From positions 124,001-188,000 of the forward strand of contig NZ_QUNO01000012.1 of assembly GCF_003387475.1 (NCBI RefSeq): DNA of 64,000 bases. Reading direction: 5' to 3'. The stretch's first letter is position 1, and each line of letters opens with the position of its first letter. The notes beneath the pieces were generated by a model that had not been told where the DNA came from, ran no database searches, and worked only from the letters and a program-made list of their open reading frames with translations. Source of the stretch: Kutzneria buriramensis. Its GTDB lineage: Bacteria; Actinomycetota; Actinomycetes; Mycobacteriales; Pseudonocardiaceae. The translations under genes were made by a program, and so were the position numbers. Positions 18,101-25,833 of this stretch are shown piece after piece.

Positions 18101-18474
18101 ACGCCGGCGGGCAGACGATCAACCTCGACGCCGCCGCCGGGGCCACCCAGCTGTCACTGCTCGGCAGCGCCGGCAACGGCAACGCCTCCGGCACGTTGAC
18201 CATCACCTACACCGACGGCACCACCCAGACCGCCTCCGTCGGCTTCTCCGACTGGGCCCTGGGCGGCGGCGGCGCGCCGGTCGCGTACAACAACCGGACC
18301 GTCGTCACCATGCCGTACCGCAACGCCGGCAGCGGCACCTCGCAGCAGATCAACATGTTCCTGTTCGCCACCGCGCCCATCGCCCTGCAGGCCGGCAAGC
18401 AGGTCCAGAGCATCACGCTGCCCGGCGCCATCCAGGGCGGCACCTTCCACGTGTTCAGCGTCGCCATCGCCTGA
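15181..18474 (+). CDS. Secreted GH92 alpha-mannosidase with C-terminal accessory domains
   Basis: This 1097-residue exo-acting mannosidase has a signal peptide of about 37 residues ([18 protein letters not shown] then [10 protein letters not shown]). The GH92 N-terminal beta-sandwich begins at [17 protein letters not shown]. The helical catalytic domain contains [15 protein letters not shown], the acid motif GNEP (Glu647) and [20 protein letters not shown] with the Asp688/Asp689 base pair, all conserved for calcium-dependent GH92 enzymes. After about residue 800 come an NEW3-like beta-sandwich ([14 protein letters not shown] region) and a C-terminal beta-rich domain that resembles carbohydrate-binding modules. 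It would release mannose from alpha-mannan or N-glycans outside the cell for uptake by the ABC importer at 8.6-11.4 kb. The ATG at 15181 has a GGGAGG ribosome-binding site. Confidence 0.93.
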   Translation: [1097 protein letters not shown]

Positions 18475-18523
18475 ACCCCTGGACAGCTCACGAAGGACGT
18501 GGCGGCGGCTTCGTGAGTGAGAA

Positions 18524-18565
18524 GAGGCGGGTCGATCACCGGCAATCCGGCGATCGACCCGCCTC
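18524..18565 (+). terminator. Large hairpin terminator after the GH92 gene
   Basis: Arms 18524-18542 and 18547-18565 pair over 19 bp with a single A-C mismatch, around a CAAT loop. It begins 50 nt after the GH92 stop. No U-tract follows, as is usual in GC-rich actinomycetes. Confidence 0.75.
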
Positions 18566-18573
18566 ACCCCTTC

Positions 18574-18630
18574 ATGCAGGGAAGGACGCCTTACCCTCGC
18601 TCAACGCAGGGAAGGCGTCCTTCCCTGCAT
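18574..18630. repeat. Nested inverted repeat with alternative hairpins
   Basis: Arm 18574-18592 (ATGCAGGGAAGGACGCCTT) is the exact reverse complement of 18612-18630, giving a perfect 19-bp stem. The second half can instead fold on itself: GCAGGGAAGG (18606-18615) pairs with CCTTCCCTGC (18619-18628) around a CGT loop. The GCAGGGAAGG core thus occurs twice directly and once inverted within 57 bp. It is not coding. Confidence 0.8.
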
Positions 18631-18779
18631 CAAGGCCGCTACCAGAGGCGCTCGGCCGGTGACACTCCGGTTGGGCGCCTCTGCCGTTTCCGCCGATCGG
18701 GCTAGTGGGAGCCCTGACAAATCTCCGGTCTTATGGGGAAAACCCGCCGCTCGGCCCCCGGAGACCTACCGTTCCGCCC

Positions 18780-19688
18780 ATGAGCAAGGGGAGCACGATC
18801 GTCGCCGACGGGCTGCGCAAGCGGTACGGCGACCTGTGGGCGGTCGACGGGGTGTCCTTCACCGTCGGCGAGGGGGAGTTCTTCGGGATCCTGGGTCCCA
18901 ACGGCGCGGGCAAGACGACCACGCTGGAGATCATCGAGGGGCTGCGCAAGCCCGACGAGGGCAGCGTCCGGCTGTTCGGGGAGAACCCGTGGCCGCGCAA
19001 CCCGAAGCTGCTGCCGCGCATCGGCGTGCAGCTCCAGGCGTCGTCGTTCTTCGAGAAGCTGACGGCCCGCGAGCAGTTGGAGACGTTCGCCTCGCTGTAC
19101 GGCGTGAGCACCGCCACGGCGGTGGACATGCTGGAGCTGGTGGGCCTCTCCGACAAGGCGAACACCCGGGAGAACAAGCTGTCCGGCGGGCAGCGGCAGC
19201 GGCTGTCGATCGCCTGCGCGCTGGCCCACGACCCGGACATCGTGTTCCTGGACGAGCCGACGGCGGCGCTGGACCCGCAGGCCCGGCGCAACCTCTGGGA
19301 CGTGCTGCGGGCGATCAAGGCGCGCGGCAAGACGATCGTCTACACCACGCACTACCTGGACGAGGCCGAGATCCTCTGCGACCGCACGGCGATCATGGAC
19401 AAGGGCAAGATCCTGGCCATGGACGCGCCCGCGACGCTGGTTCGGGGTCTGGACGCGCCGACGCACGTGCTGATCGAGCGGGGCGTGCTGGCACTGGAGG
19501 AGGCACGGGCCATCGCCGGCGTCGAGGAGGCCGGCGACGACGGCGTCTCGCTGCGGCTGTCCACCCGCAAGCCGGCGATGGTTCTGTCCACTTTGGCCGA
19601 ACGTGGCGCGCTGGAGGGCCTCCAGGTCCGCGGCGCGACGCTGGAGGACGTGTTCCTCGAGCTGACCGGAAGGGAGTACCGGGCATGA
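18780..19688 (+). CDS. ABC-2 type exporter, ATP-binding protein
   Basis: This 302-residue ATPase drives export of an unknown substrate through the permease encoded next. It has Walker A LGPNGAGKTTT, signature KLSGGQRQRLS, Walker B IVFLDEPTAALDP and an H-loop in YTTHYLDEAEIL, followed by a C-terminal regulatory segment of the DrrA/CcmA class. The ATG at 18780 is chosen because the family N-terminus starts just after it, although an upstream in-frame ATG at 18705 exists. Its stop overlaps the permease start (ATGA). Drug or lipid export is typical for this class, but no substrate can be read. Confidence 0.92.
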   Translation: MSKGSTIVADGLRKRYGDLWAVDGVSFTVGEGEFFGILGPNGAGKTTTLEIIEGLRKPDEGSVRLFGENPWPRNPKLLPRIGVQLQASSFFEKLTAREQLETFASLYGVSTATAVDMLELVGLSDKANTRENKLSGGQRQRLSIACALAHDPDIVFLDEPTAALDPQARRNLWDVLRAIKARGKTIVYTTHYLDEAEILCDRTAIMDKGKILAMDAPATLVRGLDAPTHVLIERGVLALEEARAIAGVEEAGDDGVSLRLSTRKPAMVLSTLAERGALEGLQVRGATLEDVFLELTGREYRA

Positions 19689-20731
19689 CCGCGTTCCGCA
19701 GTCTTTCCGTGGCCATGTTCAAGGGTTTCTTCCGCGAGCGCGTGGCCCTGTTCTTCACGTTCCTGATGCCGCTGATGTTCCTGGTCATCTTCGGCCTGAT
19801 CTTCGGCAGCAGCTCCTCCAACAAGACCAAGATCGATGTGGTCGGCGACGGCCCGGTGCTCACCGCGCTGAACAACACCGGCATCGTCGACTTCCAGCAC
19901 GTCGACTCGTTCGACAAGGCGATCGCGGCCGTGAAGAACGGTGACGTGCCGGCGGCGATCTCCGTGCAGGGAAACAAGATCGAGCTCCGCTACGCGGCGA
20001 GCGACCGGGTGCAGGCCGGCACCGTGCAGGCGGTGATCAGCTCGGTCGTGGACCACGTCAACCTCGCGGCCAGCGGCAAGCCGCCGGCCGTGACGCTGGA
20101 CTCGCAGCAGGTCGAGGACTCCTCGCTGACCGCGATCCAGTTCCTCACCCCCGGCATCCTGTCCTGGGGCCTGGCCACCTCGGCGATCTTCGGCTCCGCA
20201 CTGACCCTGGTCAACTGGCGCAAGAAGCAGGTGCTGCGGCGGATCCGGCTGTCCCCGGTGAGCACCGGCACGGTGATCTCGTCGCGGTTGCTGGTGACCA
20301 TCGGAACCACTGTGCTGCAAGCGATCCTGTTCATCGCGGTGGCGATGACGCCGGTGTTCGGCCTGCAGCTGGCCGGCCAGTGGTGGCTGGCGCTGCCGCT
20401 GCTGATCATCGGTTCGCTGTCGTTCTTCTCGATCGGCGTGCTGGTCGGCTCGATCGCCAAGTCCGAGGAGGCGGCGACCGGCATCACCAACGTGATCGTG
20501 CTGCCGATGGCCTTCCTGTCCGGCACGTTCTTCCCCCTCCAGAACGCCCCGCAGTGGCTGCAGACCGTGTCCGAGGTGCTGCCGCTGCGGCATCTCAACG
20601 ACGGCATGGTGGACGTTCTGGTGCGTGGCAAGGGAGTCGAGGCGCTGGTGACGCCCACGGCGGTGCTGCTCGCCTTCACCGTCGTGGTGGCCTTCGCCGC
20701 CTCCCGGTTCTTCTCCTGGGAGGACAGTTAA
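19685..20731 (+). CDS. ABC-2 type exporter, permease
   Basis: This 348-residue membrane protein has an N-terminal helix (VALFFTFLMPLMFLVIFGLI), an extracytoplasmic domain of about 130 residues, then five C-terminal helices ending near the ABC-2 signature region (NVIVLPMAFLSGTFFPLQN, then PLRHLNDGM). This is the layout of DrrB/YhgE-like half permeases, which dimerise with two ATPases. The start overlaps the ATPase stop by 4 nt, so the pair is an operon. A 181-bp spacer with no recognised gene follows. Confidence 0.92.
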   Translation: MTAFRSLSVAMFKGFFRERVALFFTFLMPLMFLVIFGLIFGSSSSNKTKIDVVGDGPVLTALNNTGIVDFQHVDSFDKAIAAVKNGDVPAAISVQGNKIELRYAASDRVQAGTVQAVISSVVDHVNLAASGKPPAVTLDSQQVEDSSLTAIQFLTPGILSWGLATSAIFGSALTLVNWRKKQVLRRIRLSPVSTGTVISSRLLVTIGTTVLQAILFIAVAMTPVFGLQLAGQWWLALPLLIIGSLSFFSIGVLVGSIAKSEEAATGITNVIVLPMAFLSGTFFPLQNAPQWLQTVSEVLPLRHLNDGMVDVLVRGKGVEALVTPTAVLLAFTVVVAFAASRFFSWEDS

Positions 20732-20876
20732 CATGGCGCGCGCGCCTCGGTCGCTCTAAGCCGGCGCCTTCGCCTTGGCCGGGAGAAACCGCAGGTGGCG
20801 TATGGCTGGAAGCCCGTCACAGTGCGATTTTCCGGCCCGCGGCTCCAGGCGCCGGCGCGACCGAGAAACCCCGGTC

Positions 20877-20900
20877 GGGGCGTGAGCCCGCTCACGCCCC
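20877..20900. promoter_or_regulatory. Perfect palindrome upstream of the DUF3817 gene
   Basis: GGGGCGTGAGC and GCTCACGCCCC (11 bp each) flank a 2-nt centre, ending 12 nt before the DUF3817 start. It could be a repressor operator or an RNA hairpin over the ribosome-binding site. A GTGAGC/GCTCAC core fits dimeric regulators such as TetR-type proteins, but no partner is evident. Confidence 0.5.
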
Positions 20901-20912
20901 ACACTGGGGTTC

Positions 20913-21233
20913 ATGTTCGAGACCCCGTCAGGGCGGTTCCGCGCCGTCGCAGTGGCCGAGGCGATCTCCTGGGCCGGCCTGCTGATCGGCATGTTCTTCA
21001 AGTACGTCATGGGCAACGCCCTCGGCGTGCACATCTTCGGCTCGGTGCACGGCATCGTGTTCATCGCCTACGTGGTGCTGTCGCTGCTGGCCCGGCGCGC
21101 CCTGGGCTGGGACAACAGGACCACCTTCTGGGCGCTGTTCGCGAGCATCCCGCCGTTCGGCTCGGTGGTGTTCGAGCGCTGGGCCAGCCGCACCGGCCGG
21201 CTCGCCGAGCGCGCGGTGGCGATCAGCGCCTAG
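20913..21233 (+). CDS. DUF3817-family small membrane protein
   Basis: This 106-residue protein has three predicted transmembrane helices and the conserved DUF3817 features: GSVHGIVFIAYVVLSLLARR in the second helix and a C-terminal PPFGSVVFERW segment. The family is widespread in actinobacteria and its function is unknown. The stop codon forms a shared CTAG with the stop of the convergent MarR gene, so the genes overlap by four bases. The palindrome at 20877-20900 sits directly before its ribosome-binding site. Confidence 0.85.
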   Translation: MFETPSGRFRAVAVAEAISWAGLLIGMFFKYVMGNALGVHIFGSVHGIVFIAYVVLSLLARRALGWDNRTTFWALFASIPPFGSVVFERWASRTGRLAERAVAISA

Positions 21234-21733
21234 TCGCCGAAATCGCCGGCGGCGCGGCGCACCTTGGACAGCAGATCCGTGAGCTGCTCGGTCTGCCGGT
21301 CGGTGAGCCCGCGCAGCCCCAGATTGACCTCCGACACCGCCTTGGTCGCGGCGTCGCACAGGTCGCGGCCGGCCGGGCTGATCTCCACCAGCGTGGTGCG
21401 CCGGTCCGACGGGTGCGGGGTGCGCTTGACCAGGCCGTCGGCCTCCAGCCGGTCCACGATGTTGGTGACGCTGGTCGGGTGCAGTTGGAGGCGCTCGCCC
21501 ATCACCCGCATCGGCAGGCTGCCGCGGCGCGAGAACGTGAGCAGCACCAGGGCCTCGAACCGGGCGAAGGTGAGGCCGTGCGGCTTGAGCGCGGCGTCCA
21601 CCGTGGACTGGAGGATCTGCTGCACCCGCATCACGCTGGTGACCGCTGCCATCGCCCCAGACGGGCCGACCCGCTCCTCCCACAGCCCGGCGGCGCGGGC
21701 GATGGGGTCGAACGGCAACGGTTGGTTGGCCAT
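21230..21733 (-). CDS. MarR-family transcriptional regulator
   Basis: This 167-residue winged-helix regulator has the MarR core. The dimerisation helix region is at the N-terminus, then [20 protein letters not shown], the recognition helix [19 protein letters not shown] and the wing [17 protein letters not shown] with the diagnostic DRR. Length is typical. It is convergent with the DUF3817 gene and divergent from the thiamine-binding-protein operon, about 100 bp from its start, so it may control either side. The ligand is unknown. Confidence 0.92.
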   Translation of the reverse strand: MANQPLPFDPIARAAGLWEERVGPSGAMAAVTSVMRVQQILQSTVDAALKPHGLTFARFEALVLLTFSRRGSLPMRVMGERLQLHPTSVTNIVDRLEADGLVKRTPHPSDRRTTLVEISPAGRDLCDAATKAVSEVNLGLRGLTDRQTEQLTDLLSKVRRAAGDFGD

Positions 21734-21834
21734 GGCTGTCGACGCTAGCAGTTCGGGCGTCGGTGATCACGGCTTGTTGCCGGACCGCCGCGTTGCGGGT
21801 TGACTGGCCGGCATCGCCAGGACAGGGAGGAACG

Positions 21835-22131
21835 ATGCTGGTCGCGTTCAGTGTGTCGCCGCTCGGCGGGGAGTCCGACAGCGTGGCGGAGGCCGTGGCC
21901 GACGCCGTGCGGGTGGTCCGGGAGTCCGGTCTGCCCAACGAGACGACCAGCATGTTCACCACCATCGAGGGCGAGGACTGGGACGAGGTCATGGACGTCG
22001 TCAAGCGCGCCGTGAAGGCGGTGCAGGCGCATGCGCCGCGGGTGTCGCTGGTGTTGAAGGCGGACATCCGCCCCGGCCATACCGATCAGCTCCAGGCCAA
22101 GGTGGAACGGGTCGAGAGCTACCTGAAGTGA
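21835..22131 (+). CDS. MTH1187/YkoF-family thiamine-binding protein
   Basis: This 98-residue protein has the DUF77/MTH1187 ferredoxin-like fold: [24 protein letters not shown] in the first half (residues about 2-25), [19 protein letters not shown] in the middle, and [12 protein letters not shown]. Relatives form tetramers and bind thiamine or related ligands, though a role in this organism is unproven. GGGAGG lies 4-5 nt before the ATG at 21835; an in-frame ATG at 21763 lacks one. It overlaps the next gene by 4 nt (GTGA) and so belongs to a three-gene operon with the SCO6745-like and NTF2-like genes. Confidence 0.82.
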   Translation: MLVAFSVSPLGGESDSVAEAVADAVRVVRESGLPNETTSMFTTIEGEDWDEVMDVVKRAVKAVQAHAPRVSLVLKADIRPGHTDQLQAKVERVESYLK

Positions 22132-22997
22132 ACGCGCGGCGGATGTGGACGCTGTTCGAGCCGTTCCACGGCGTCACCTACTTCGCGCCGCAGGCGCGGG
22201 CCGCGACCGACGCGCTGGGCTGTCGCGGCGGGTGGATGGGCTATTTCGGGATGCGCGCCGCGCCGCTCGGCCCGGTGCCGGCCGAGGTCGTCGCCGCCTC
22301 CTTCTACAACTTCAAGCTGAGCCGGGTCGCGCGGGCGATCCCGGCCGCGTGGACGATCGCCGCCCCGCAGCAGTTCCTGGAGGCGCGCCTCGCCGGCGTG
22401 GACGCCGGGCTGCGCGCGATCTTCGGTGACGACGTCGTCGGCGACGAGATGATCGAGGCCTCCCAGTTGGCGCAGCGGGCCGCTCTCTCCGCCCCCATCG
22501 CCGGCCGGCCGCTCGCCGCCGCGAACGTGGCGCTGCCGTGGCCGGATCCGCCGCACCTCGTGCTGTGGCACGCCACCACGATCCTGCGTGAGTCCCGCGG
22601 CGACGGCCATGTCGCCGCTCTGGTCGCCGGCGGTCTCGATCCCGTCGAAACACTCGTGGCGTTCGCAGCCGATCGGGACACCGCCGGGCAGGAGGGCTGG
22701 GAGGCCTGGCGTGGTTGGGACGGCGACGACTGGGCCGCCGCGCAGCGCCGGTTGCGGGACCGTGGGCTGATGGACAAGCAGAACCGGATCACCGCCGACG
22801 GCGCGCGGGCCCGGCACGACGTCGAGACCCGCACCGATGCCGCCGCCGAGCTGCCGTGGGAGGTGCTCGGCAATGCCGGCACCGAGCGGCTGGCCACCTT
22901 GCTCACCGGCTTCCTGCGGAAGATCGTCGCCGCAGGTGTCGGTGTGATCAAGCCGCACCCGATGGCGCTGGACCTGGTCAAGATCGCGGGGGAGTGA
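22128..22997 (+). CDS. SCO6745-family protein
   Basis: This 289-residue protein matches the actinobacterial SCO6745 family in its opening ([19 protein letters not shown]), [18 protein letters not shown] and the [20 protein letters not shown] block; a winged-helix-like region is likely in the last third ([21 protein letters not shown], 21 residues ending near 230). Function is unknown; members are predicted to be cytosolic and contain conserved His/Trp residues in the middle. The GTG start overlaps the stop of the thiamine-binding-protein gene, and the next gene follows after 1 nt. Confidence 0.8.
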   Translation: MNARRMWTLFEPFHGVTYFAPQARAATDALGCRGGWMGYFGMRAAPLGPVPAEVVAASFYNFKLSRVARAIPAAWTIAAPQQFLEARLAGVDAGLRAIFGDDVVGDEMIEASQLAQRAALSAPIAGRPLAAANVALPWPDPPHLVLWHATTILRESRGDGHVAALVAGGLDPVETLVAFAADRDTAGQEGWEAWRGWDGDDWAAAQRRLRDRGLMDKQNRITADGARARHDVETRTDAAAELPWEVLGNAGTERLATLLTGFLRKIVAAGVGVIKPHPMALDLVKIAGE

Positions 22998-22998
22998 C

Positions 22999-23349
22999 GT
23001 GGAGCTGGAGTTCGCCGAGAAGTTCGCCGCCGAGTGGGTGGACGCGTGGAACGCGCACGACCTGGACCGCCTGCTCGGGCACTTCGCCGAGGACGTCGTG
23101 TGGAGCTCGCCGGTGGTGGTGTCGTTCTGCGGTGAGGAGTCCGGGACGCTGCGCGGCAAGCAGGCCGTGCGGGAGTACTACGCCGCCGGGCTGGAGCGGA
23201 TCCCGAACCTGCGGTTCGAGGTGCTGAGCGTGCGGGCGGGGATGGCCGTGATGGTGATCAACTACCGGAACCAGGACGGGCGCGAGGTCAGCGAGGTGCT
23301 GAAGCTGCGTGACGGCCTGGTGGTGGAGGGCCACGGCACCTACGCCTAG
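22999..23349 (+). CDS. NTF2-like/SnoaL-like protein
   Basis: This 116-residue alpha+beta cone-fold protein opens with FAAEWVDAWNAHDLDRLLGHFAEDVVWSSP (residues about 8-37), the usual NTF2-like start, and ends with a beta-strand pattern EVSEVLKLRDGLVVEGHGTYA. The family includes ketosteroid isomerase and polyketide cyclases, but also many proteins of unknown role; no catalytic pair can be assigned with confidence. It is the last gene of the 21835-23349 operon, one nucleotide after the SCO6745-like gene, and is followed by a strong hairpin. Confidence 0.82.
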   Translation: MELEFAEKFAAEWVDAWNAHDLDRLLGHFAEDVVWSSPVVVSFCGEESGTLRGKQAVREYYAAGLERIPNLRFEVLSVRAGMAVMVINYRNQDGREVSEVLKLRDGLVVEGHGTYA

Positions 23350-23357
23350 CCCGTTGT

Positions 23358-23412
23358 CGCCACATGCGCTTCCCATTTGCGTCTGAGTGACACATAGGAA
23401 GCGCATGTGGCG
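23358..23412. terminator. Bidirectional hairpin between convergent genes
   Basis: CGCCACATGCGCTTCC (23358-23373) and its exact reverse complement (23397-23412) form a 16-bp stem with a 23-nt loop. It lies between the stops of the NTF2-like gene and the convergent MFS gene and can terminate both transcripts. Confidence 0.75.
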
Positions 23413-23418
23413 AAAAAG

Positions 23419-24756
23419 CTAAGGCGAGATCTCCTCCAGCGTGCGGCCCCGGGTCTCCTCGGCGAGGAAGGCCGTGACGGCGGCGAAGAGCATCGCCACG
23501 CCCAGCGCCCCGAAGGCCGCCGGCAGCCCGAGGCTGGCGGCCAGCGCACCGACCACCAACGGCCCGGCGATCACGCCGATGCGGTTCCACACGCCGCCGA
23601 GGCTCGCCCCGGCGGCCCGCATCGGCGTCGGGTAGAGCTCGGGGGCGTACAGGTAGAGCCCGAGGTTGACGGCGAACACGAACAGCGCGCCGATGGCGGA
23701 CAGGGCCAGCAGCTCCATCGCGGAGTTGGCGCCGAGCGCGGCCAGGACGACGAAGGTGACGGCGGCCAGTGCGCTGCCGCCGGCCAGACACGCCCTCCGG
23801 CCGATCCGGTCGACGAGCAGCGCCACGGCGATCGCACCGAGGAAGCCGGCGACGCTGGTGGCTACGCTGTACGCCAACGCCGTCGACACGGGCAGCCCGA
23901 ACACGCTGGTGTAGATGGTCGGCAGCCAGGTGGCGATCCCGTAGTTGGCGAAGTAGCTGAGCAGCCACAACAGCCCGACGATGACGGTGCGCCGCAGGTA
24001 GCGGCTCCGGACGGACGGCGCGTAGGTGATGGGCACGACGGGCGGCAGCGGGCGGCCGGTCGAGCGCTGCACGGCCCGCTCGATCCGCTCCATCACCCCC
24101 ATCGCCCGCTCGCCCCGCCCGGACGCCTCCAGCCACCGCGGCGACTCCGGCACCCAGCGCAGGATCGGCCCGATCAGCAGTGCCGGCAGCACCCCGATGC
24201 CGTACACCCAACGCCAGCCCAGCATCGGCACGATCCACGCGGCCACCACCGCCACCGCGGTCAACCCGGCCGGGAACACCAGCTCGTAGAGCAGCACGAA
24301 CCGCCCCCGCCGCTCGGACTGCGCCAGCTCGCCGATGTACGTGGCGGCGGCCGGCACCTCGCCGCCGATACCGACGCCCTGCACGAACCGCAGCAGCACA
24401 AAGGGGACGAAACCGGGGGAGATGGCCAGGCCCATGCACGACAGCGAGGTCACCGTCAGGGCGAGCAGCACCACGTTCACCCGCCCGACCCGGTCGGCGA
24501 CCACCCCGGACACCAGCGCGCCGAGCAGCATGCCGACCGAGCCGCTGGTGATGGCCAGCGCCTGCTGGCCGGTGCTCAGCCCCCACTCCTGGCTCAGCGA
24601 CGGCAGCGTGTAGGCGATCGCCAGCTGGTCGAAGCCCTCGAAGAAGGTCACCGCGCCGACCAGCCACCGGACGCGCAGGTGCCAGCCGGAGGCGGGCAGC
24701 CGCTCCAGCCGGGCGGGTACGTCGCCGCCGGCCACCACTGGCCTCCTGAGTGTCAC
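23419..24756 (-). CDS. Major facilitator superfamily transporter (sugar/aromatic-acid type)
   Basis: This 445-residue protein has 12 predicted transmembrane helices. The signature loop between helices 2 and 3 reads GVVADRVGRVNVVLL and is repeated in the second half as LLVDRIGRRACLAGG. PESPRWLEASGR at the end of the sixth helix is typical of the sugar porter/metabolite:H+ symporter branch. An acidic-aromatic FFEGFDQLAIAYTLP motif in the first helix resembles the aromatic-acid/H+ symporters. The substrate is unknown. The GTG start at 24756 is 80 bp from the divergent thioredoxin-like gene. Confidence 0.9.
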   Translation of the reverse strand: MTLRRPVVAGGDVPARLERLPASGWHLRVRWLVGAVTFFEGFDQLAIAYTLPSLSQEWGLSTGQQALAITSGSVGMLLGALVSGVVADRVGRVNVVLLALTVTSLSCMGLAISPGFVPFVLLRFVQGVGIGGEVPAAATYIGELAQSERRGRFVLLYELVFPAGLTAVAVVAAWIVPMLGWRWVYGIGVLPALLIGPILRWVPESPRWLEASGRGERAMGVMERIERAVQRSTGRPLPPVVPITYAPSVRSRYLRRTVIVGLLWLLSYFANYGIATWLPTIYTSVFGLPVSTALAYSVATSVAGFLGAIAVALLVDRIGRRACLAGGSALAAVTFVVLAALGANSAMELLALSAIGALFVFAVNLGLYLYAPELYPTPMRAAGASLGGVWNRIGVIAGPLVVGALAASLGLPAAFGALGVAMLFAAVTAFLAEETRGRTLEEISP

Positions 24757-24836
24757 GACCCGTAACTGTGCGGTGACAGTGTCCAGTCAGGCGGACTCGC
24801 GGGCAACCGTCCGCCGGTTCGTGCCAGGATGGAACC

Positions 24837-25799
24837 GTGACAAGGCCAAACCCCCGCCAGAGCGCAGCTCTGTCCGCGGCGCTGTCCGGCGCCGTCGACC
24901 TGTCCGGTCTGAAGGCGAAGGCCGACGCGGCGAGCCGGCAGCCGGCCCCGGCCGCGGGCGGCGCCCCCGCCGAGGCCGCGGCCCCGGGCGAGTTCGTCGT
25001 CGCCGTCAGCGAGGCCACCTTCCAGAACGACGTGGTCGAGCGGTCCATGCAGGTCCCGGTCATCGTGGACCTGTGGGCCGAGTGGTGCGGGCCGTGCAAG
25101 CAGCTGTCCCCGGTGCTGGAGCGGCTGGCCCAGGCCGCGGGCGGCGCTTGGATCCTGGCCACCGTGGACGTCGACGCCAACCCGCGCATCGCGCAGCTGT
25201 TCGGCGTGCAGTCCATCCCGACCGTGGTGGCCATCGCCGGCGGCCAGCCCATCGACGCGTTCGCCGGCGCGCTGCCCGAGCCGGAGATCCGCAAGTGGCT
25301 CGACTCGCTGCTGGACGCCCTGCGGGACAAGCTGCCGGGCATCCGCCTGGCCGAGCAGGGCGGCGCCGCGCAGCCGTACGAGGAGCCCGAGGACCCCCGC
25401 TTCACCGCCGCCGAGGACGCGTTCGAGCGCGGCGACTACGCCGCCGCCGAGGCCGCCTACGAGGAGATCCTCTCCGCCGAGCCGGCCAATGCCGACGCCA
25501 AGGCCGCGCTGGCCCAGGTGCGTTTCACCGCCCGCGCCGAGGCCGCCGACCCGTCCGCCGTCGGGGTCGCCGACGCCGACCCGGACAACATCGACGCCCA
25601 GCTGACCGCCGCCGACGCCCAGATCGCCGGCAACGAGGTGGAGGCCGCCTTCACCCGGCTGGTGGACACCGTGCGCCGCACGTTCGGCGACGACCGGGAC
25701 CGCGTCCGCCAGCACCTCGTCGGCCTGTTCGAGCTGTTCCCGACCGACGACCCCCGCGTCGCCGCCGCCCGCCGCAACCTGGCCAGCGCGCTGTTCTGA
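24837..25799 (+). CDS. Thioredoxin-domain protein with TPR tail (CnoX/YbbN-like)
   Basis: This 320-residue cytosolic protein has an Ala/Pro-rich N-terminal extension of about 50 residues and a thioredoxin domain with intact WCGPC motif (about residues 81-85) and cis-proline SIPTV. A C-terminal tetratricopeptide-like region ([20 protein letters not shown], then [16 protein letters not shown]) follows, ending in [16 protein letters not shown]. This is the CnoX/YbbN architecture, a chaperone-like redox protein that protects clients and works with chaperonins in other bacteria. Both cysteines are present, so redox activity is possible. It is divergent from the MFS gene. Confidence 0.88.
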   Translation: MTRPNPRQSAALSAALSGAVDLSGLKAKADAASRQPAPAAGGAPAEAAAPGEFVVAVSEATFQNDVVERSMQVPVIVDLWAEWCGPCKQLSPVLERLAQAAGGAWILATVDVDANPRIAQLFGVQSIPTVVAIAGGQPIDAFAGALPEPEIRKWLDSLLDALRDKLPGIRLAEQGGAAQPYEEPEDPRFTAAEDAFERGDYAAAEAAYEEILSAEPANADAKAALAQVRFTARAEAADPSAVGVADADPDNIDAQLTAADAQIAGNEVEAAFTRLVDTVRRTFGDDRDRVRQHLVGLFELFPTDDPRVAAARRNLASALF

Positions 25800-25833
25800 G
25801 TGCCGTTGAGCTGCGGACGAGCCCGTCCGCAGC

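Noticed and set aside
21763-21834. An upstream ATG that would extend the thiamine-binding protein by 24 residues, or a thiamine riboswitch in its leader
   Set aside because: The extension has no family similarity and the GGGAGG site serves the ATG at 21835; the leader is too short and lacks TPP-riboswitch consensus sequences.
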